Below, in pieces: positions 6,151 to 9,023 of a stretch of 9,023 nucleotides of DNA; the stretch's first letter is position 1, and every line of letters begins with the position of its first letter. The notes under the pieces are model-generated. The model was given only the letters and a program-made list of their open reading frames with translations, searched no databases and was not told the origin of the DNA. The stretch is from Myxococcales bacterium. GTDB taxonomy: Bacteria; Myxococcota_A; Polyangia; Polyangiales; Polyangiaceae. The stretch is taken from the NCBI GenBank assembly GCA_025362165.1, contig JANYHY010000738.1:1-9023 (forward strand), read 5' to 3'. The position numbers and the translations under genes are program-made.

Positions 6151-7728
6151 TCATGGGTAGCCAGGGAGAGTCTTGGCTAGCGCGAGGAACAGCCCGTCCA
6201 CGTGCGGGAACTCGATGTACCAAGTCATGCTGCCTGCGAGCACCTTGGCGAGATCACTGCGCTCTAACCTGCTCGCGTCGTCGGCGTCCTCGAGAGTGGT
6301 CTCGCCGAGCGCGAGTCTCCGCACGAAGTCTGCGCTCTGGGCGCGCACGACGCGCTCGGAGGCGAGCATCGCCTCGAGGTGACGACTGCGTGATGCGCCG
6401 ATGGGTTGCGGCGCGCCGTCGCACGGTTTGTCCTGCCAACCGTCTTTGAAGAAGTAGCCGTCGAGCGTGACGACATCACCCGCTCTCGCGCTCGCGAGCC
6501 GCGCGTGAGACCAGTGGCAGCTCGTCGCCGTCCACACGCTGTTGACCTTTTCGAGCTTGTTGCCGTTGGAGTCGTAGGTGGCGCCGTCCCTGCTCGCGCG
6601 CACGTAAATGGGCTCGCTGCCGTCATGAAAGAGATCAAGCCGATGAAAGTCGCCAGCGATATTGCCTTGATGAATCCAATGATGCACGCCGTCCGCGCCC
6701 GGACGAACGTCGAGGAGGTGACCTCCGAATGAATACCTCCACGACACCGGAGTCACCGAGTCCGAGGTCGCGAGCAGCGCGCCTTTGTCATCGTAATGTC
6801 GCCAATGGCCAGTCACCTCTCCGGCAGTGAAGCCGCCTTCGGCGATGGGCACTCGCGTCTTTGAATCATAGAAGAACGACCAAGCTCCAGAGCGGAGCCC
6901 TTTGTCGAAGCTCCCTTGCCCCGCGAGGTTGCCGCTCGGGTGATAAAAGCGCCAAGCGCCTTGAGGGAGATTGTTCATGAGCGAACCCTCTGCGAGCGCC
7001 TTGCCGTCTTCGTAGACGCTCGTCCACTTACCGCCACCATCGACGAGTGTTCCGCTACCAACCGCCTTGTTTTCAGCGTCCGTTCGCGTCCAAGCGCCTT
7101 GCATCAGACTGCCCACTAGTGTGCCTGTCACGTTGGTCTGGGCTTCATTGTTTGTCATTGAACCCCAATTGGGGACTACCCAATTGGCTTGCATGGCAGA
7201 TGAGTATCCGGGTTGAATGCTCGCGAGCTCCTCCAAGGTGAAGCCCGAGTCAGCGACCCACGCGCGCACCTCCGGCATCTCCGCGGCGATGTCCTCCAAT
7301 AGGTCGTAGCGATGTTCTTTGGCGATGGTCTCCGCGAGCGCCTTTCCTCCAGACCGTTCAATCAAGTACCCGACTGCGCAGACGGTGCCGTCGTCGTCGA
7401 TGAAGACTGGAGTGCGCCACGGCAGATGGAGGTTCTGCGGAGTGCTGCCTTTGGCGATGTACTCGTCGAGGAACCCGAGCGTCGATTGTCTCTGAGTGGC
7501 CAGCTCGGGTCGCGTTGCGGGTCTGCCTCCGAGCAGCGCGCGAACATACGTGAGGTGCGCGTGCATGCGCTCCTTCTCGTCGTTGGTGGCGTGTTGAAGG
7601 CCTACGTCCCCGAGGTGGTGATTGGCCCCCTCGCGCAACCCGGCGATCGGTGCGTTGGGCGTGAGGCCGAAGCACACCTTCGACGAGGTGAGAAAAACAG
7701 CTACGAGCACGGATGTGAGGCGTCGCAT
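6151..7728 (-). CDS. Secreted protein with N-terminal unknown domain and MORN-like repeats
   Basis: A 525-residue protein. Residues 1 to about 21 look like a Sec signal peptide (MRR, hydrophobic core, cleavage near CFG), with no proper lipobox. Residues about 50-176 form a compact domain containing LGFLDEYIAKG, RTPVFIDDDGTVCAVGYLI and a closing TLEELASIQPGY. I believe I have seen this pattern in secreted proteins of other bacteria, but I cannot name the family. Residues about 203-318 carry repeats of the G-x-W type with W213, W235, W259, W283 and W309, resembling MORN_2/YwqK-type repeats (for example QGAWRFYHPSGNLAGQG). Residues 330-525 are unrecognised. YwqK-like proteins are sometimes annotated as antitoxins, but the signal peptide and lack of a toxin partner argue against that here. 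ATG 7728 was chosen for the signal peptide; ATG 7770 is possible. The frame continues open upstream, overlapping the divergent methyltransferase gene, which I treat as noncoding shadow. Confidence 0.8.
   Translation of the reverse strand: MRRLTSVLVAVFLTSSKVCFGLTPNAPIAGLREGANHHLGDVGLQHATNDEKERMHAHLTYVRALLGGRPATRPELATQRQSTLGFLDEYIAKGSTPQNLHLPWRTPVFIDDDGTVCAVGYLIERSGGKALAETIAKEHRYDLLEDIAAEMPEVRAWVADSGFTLEELASIQPGYSSAMQANWVVPNWGSMTNNEAQTNVTGTLVGSLMQGAWTRTDAENKAVGSGTLVDGGGKWTSVYEDGKALAEGSLMNNLPQGAWRFYHPSGNLAGQGSFDKGLRSGAWSFFYDSKTRVPIAEGGFTAGEVTGHWRHYDDKGALLATSDSVTPVSWRYSFGGHLLDVRPGADGVHHWIHQGNIAGDFHRLDLFHDGSEPIYVRASRDGATYDSNGNKLEKVNSVWTATSCHWSHARLASARAGDVVTLDGYFFKDGWQDKPCDGAPQPIGASRSRHLEAMLASERVVRAQSADFVRRLALGETTLEDADDASRLERSDLAKVLAGSMTWYIEFPHVDGLFLALAKTLPGYP
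6775..7122 (-). repeat. Five Trp-anchored MORN-like protein repeats
   Basis: Within the secreted protein, the tryptophans at residues 213, 235, 259, 283 and 309 follow one another at 22, 24, 24 and 26 residues. Most units read G-x-W followed by aromatic residues, a DG/SG turn, and a small-residue strand such as AEGSL, GQGSF or AEGGF. The second unit (KW) is degenerate. The repetition is at protein level; the DNA copies have diverged apart from the recurring CCAAGC-type GAW codons. Confidence 0.7.
7163..7187. repeat. Tandem palindromes inside the MORN-like gene
   Basis: CCCCAATTGGGG (7163-7174, perfect 12-bp palindrome) is followed after five bases by CCAATTGG (7180-7187, perfect 8-bp palindrome); centres are 15 bp apart. 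They encode the two Asn-Trp pairs of ANWVVPNWG on the - strand, which may fully explain them. A binding site within the gene is possible but unsupported. Confidence 0.5.
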
Positions 7729-7788
7729 GAAGCTGCAACGCTCGGCGCCGCGCTTGCGATTCCCAGCCATTCGCGCTCGACTGGAGTC

Positions 7789-8634
7789 GTGGACGAAGTC
7801 GATCAACGCACAGCCCAACGCACGGCGACCATCGAGCAGGCGCGCGAGCTCCCACCCGGCGCTCGACACTATCGCGCCTATGTAGGCAATCCAGCGTCCT
7901 ATGACGCGACGTCTGCCGCCCAATTCACGCTCATGATCGCGCTGGGCTTGCGAGAAGATCACAAGCTGCTCGACATCGGCTGCGGCTCATTGTGCGGCGG
8001 CCGACTGTTCATTCCGTATCTGCGCGCCAATCGCTATTACGGAATCGAGCCCGAGGCATGGTTGGTAGAGGACGGCATTGCCAACGAGGTTGGGCGCGAT
8101 CTAGAGCGTATGAAGCGTCCTGTGTTTCGCCACGTGGACGACTTCTCCGCCACGGAGTTTGGTGTCTCTTTCGACTTCGCCCTGGCGCAATCCGTCTTGA
8201 CGCACGTGTCGCGTGGGCAGCTCGAGCGATGCCTCGCGCAAGTGAGCCAGTGCTTGGCGCCCGAGGGCTTGTTCGCGGCTAGCTTCTATGATGACGGCGA
8301 GGCGATGTATGAAGGTGACGCGTGGGTCTATCCAAAGTTCGCGTCCTACTCTGTAGGCTATGTCGCGGAGAAGGCGCGGCAGAACGGGCTCGCGGCGTTT
8401 CCGCTCGTTTGGGCCAATAGCTACGATCACTATTGGATGGTCTTCGCGCATGAAGGGCAAGCGGACCGAGTGCCCTGGTTGGGCGCGGTCGACGGTCACC
8501 CGCGAATGGTTCGCATCCTCGAGCTCACGAGGCAGTTGAACGACGCCAACCGCGAGCACGCAATGACGCGGAGGCGGCTAGAACAGGCCGAGTCGGAGAT
8601 CAGCGCCCTGCGTCAAGGCGAGCCAGACACTTGA
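7789..8634 (+). CDS. Class I SAM-dependent methyltransferase with C-terminal coiled coil
   Basis: A 281-residue cytosolic Rossmann-fold methyltransferase. SAM-binding motif I is LLDIGCGSLCGGRL (D62, G64, G66), the acidic residue after strand two is E87 in YGIEPEAWL, and motif IV/V corresponds to FDFALAQSVLTHVS and the CLAPEGLFAASFY strand. The lead-in YVGNPASYDATSAAQFTLM followed by motif I and IPYL matches a methyltransferase group often found near cell-surface or glycan genes, as I remember it; the substrate here is unknown. Residues about 245-277 are charged, heptad-like and probably coiled coil (LTRQLNDANREHAMTRRRLEQ), beyond the catalytic fold. No ATG fits; GTG 7789 is the only reasonable start near the domain boundary, with a GGAG only two bases ahead, so the start is moderately uncertain. 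It diverges from the MORN-like gene across a 60-bp gap in which I see no clear promoter. Confidence 0.88.
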   Translation: MDEVDQRTAQRTATIEQARELPPGARHYRAYVGNPASYDATSAAQFTLMIALGLREDHKLLDIGCGSLCGGRLFIPYLRANRYYGIEPEAWLVEDGIANEVGRDLERMKRPVFRHVDDFSATEFGVSFDFALAQSVLTHVSRGQLERCLAQVSQCLAPEGLFAASFYDDGEAMYEGDAWVYPKFASYSVGYVAEKARQNGLAAFPLVWANSYDHYWMVFAHEGQADRVPWLGAVDGHPRMVRILELTRQLNDANREHAMTRRRLEQAESEISALRQGEPDT

Positions 8635-8669
8635 CGCGGCTGTGGCGAGACGGGGCGCGAAACTTCGTT

Positions 8670-8675
8670 TAGACT
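8670..8675 (+). promoter_or_regulatory. Possible -10 element with leaderless start
   Basis: TAGACT fits the TANNNT form of a -10 box and ends six bases before the ATG at 8682, placing the predicted transcription start at the A of the start codon. No convincing -35 is seen, and only GGG directly before the ATG could serve as ribosome-binding site, which is too close to work normally. Confidence 0.4.
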
Positions 8676-8681
8676 TTGGGA

Positions 8682-9023
8682 ATGAAGCATCAACTAGCTT
8701 TGGGTGGTGGTCTCGTGGTGATCGCGTCGGGGTTGGCGATGGTCCAATGCGGAGACAAGACAGCCAATCTCTTCGACGACCCTAACGTTGGAGCAGACGG
8801 GGGACCGATAGACGACAGCGGCGTCAACTTCGGCGACACCGGCAACCTCGGCGAAGGTGGTCAGTGCGATCTCACCTGCTCGAGCGATCTGCATACGGTC
8901 CTCGACTGCAACAACAACGTGAAGACCACCTGCCCAGACGACCAAGGCTGCGGCGTCGGCGGAGTCTGCGTGCCTGCGTGCACCTCGGCCCAGCAGAACA
9001 AGAGCACCATCGGCTGCGACTAC
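8682..9023 (+). CDS. N-terminus of a probable IgGFc-binding-domain lipoprotein (3' end outside window)
   Basis: An open frame of 114 codons runs to the window edge with no stop. It starts MKHQLALGGG and has a hydrophobic signal peptide ending at C23 (MVQC); Gln at -1 is atypical for a lipobox, so lipidation is plausible but not certain. A low-complexity Asp/Gly-rich linker (about residues 31-58) follows. Next comes a Cys-rich module: CDLTCSSDLHTVLDC, then TTCPDDQGCGVGGVCVPAC, ending in STIGCDY at the edge. From memory, this module (SSDLH, TCP-DQGC, GVCVPAC, K-T-GCDY) heads many myxobacterial surface proteins with a large C-terminal IgGFc-binding domain, none of which is in view, so the call is an inference. 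It follows the methyltransferase stop by 47 bp and probably has its own promoter. Confidence 0.7.
   Translation, partial: MKHQLALGGGLVVIASGLAMVQCGDKTANLFDDPNVGADGGPIDDSGVNFGDTGNLGEGGQCDLTCSSDLHTVLDCNNNVKTTCPDDQGCGVGGVCVPACTSAQQNKSTIGCDY

Noticed and set aside
6151..7728. Toxin-antitoxin reading of the MORN-like gene (YwqK-type antitoxin)
   Set aside because: The protein has a signal peptide and extra domains, and no small toxin gene lies next to it; the resemblance is limited to the repeats.
7312..7788. Open + strand frame upstream of the methyltransferase, allowing a 440-residue protein from ATG 7312
   Set aside because: It lies antisense to the well-supported signal peptide and N-terminal domain of the MORN-like gene and shows no family resemblance; the methyltransferase fold begins after 7789.
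7729..7962. Upstream extension of the - strand MORN-like gene to ATG 7962
   Set aside because: It would overlap the start of the methyltransferase gene and place the clear signal peptide 78 residues into the protein.

Overview
The window looks like chromosomal DNA of a high-GC myxobacterium, most likely Myxococcota of the Polyangiales type. This is inferred from strong G/C preference at third codon positions, Cys-rich lipoproteins with Asp/Gly/Ser-rich low-complexity stretches, and a truncated gene at the right end resembling the N-termini of myxobacterial IgGFc-binding-domain proteins. There is no sign of a phage, insertion sequence, CRISPR array or RNA gene. No gene-free stretch exceeds 100 bases.

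Left half (1-4510, all + strand): a tightly packed operon for the futalosine route of menaquinone synthesis. In order it holds the C-terminal half of aminofutalosine synthase MqnE, a single polypeptide joining chorismate dehydratase MqnA to the radical-SAM cyclase MqnC, a metal-dependent amidohydrolase that fits aminodeoxyfutalosine deaminase (MqnX), and a UbiA-family prenyltransferase (MqnP). Every junction has overlapping or abutting stop and start codons, which suggests translational coupling. In the accepted pathway MqnA makes 3-enolpyruvylbenzoate, MqnE makes aminodeoxyfutalosine, MqnX deaminates it to futalosine, a hydrolase (MqnB, not seen here) releases dehypoxanthine futalosine, MqnC cyclises that, and MqnP later prenylates the naphthoate. 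The MqnA-MqnC fusion therefore joins non-consecutive steps and is the most interesting item here.

Middle (4518-6117): an unrecognised membrane-anchored protein on the - strand and a divergent Cys-rich lipoprotein on the + strand. They share an 85-bp spacer containing a perfect inverted repeat, TTGCA-N3-TGCAA. The operon and the membrane-protein gene converge with 7 bases between their stops.

Right (6151-9023): a secreted - strand protein with a conserved-looking N-terminal domain and about five Trp-anchored MORN-like repeats; a divergent SAM-dependent methyltransferase with a coiled-coil tail; and the first 114 codons of a probable IgGFc-binding-domain lipoprotein that runs off the window. 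These genes form no obvious single pathway; the shared theme is the cell envelope and secretion.

All identifications come from reading the sequence and from memory of the families. No database search was run.
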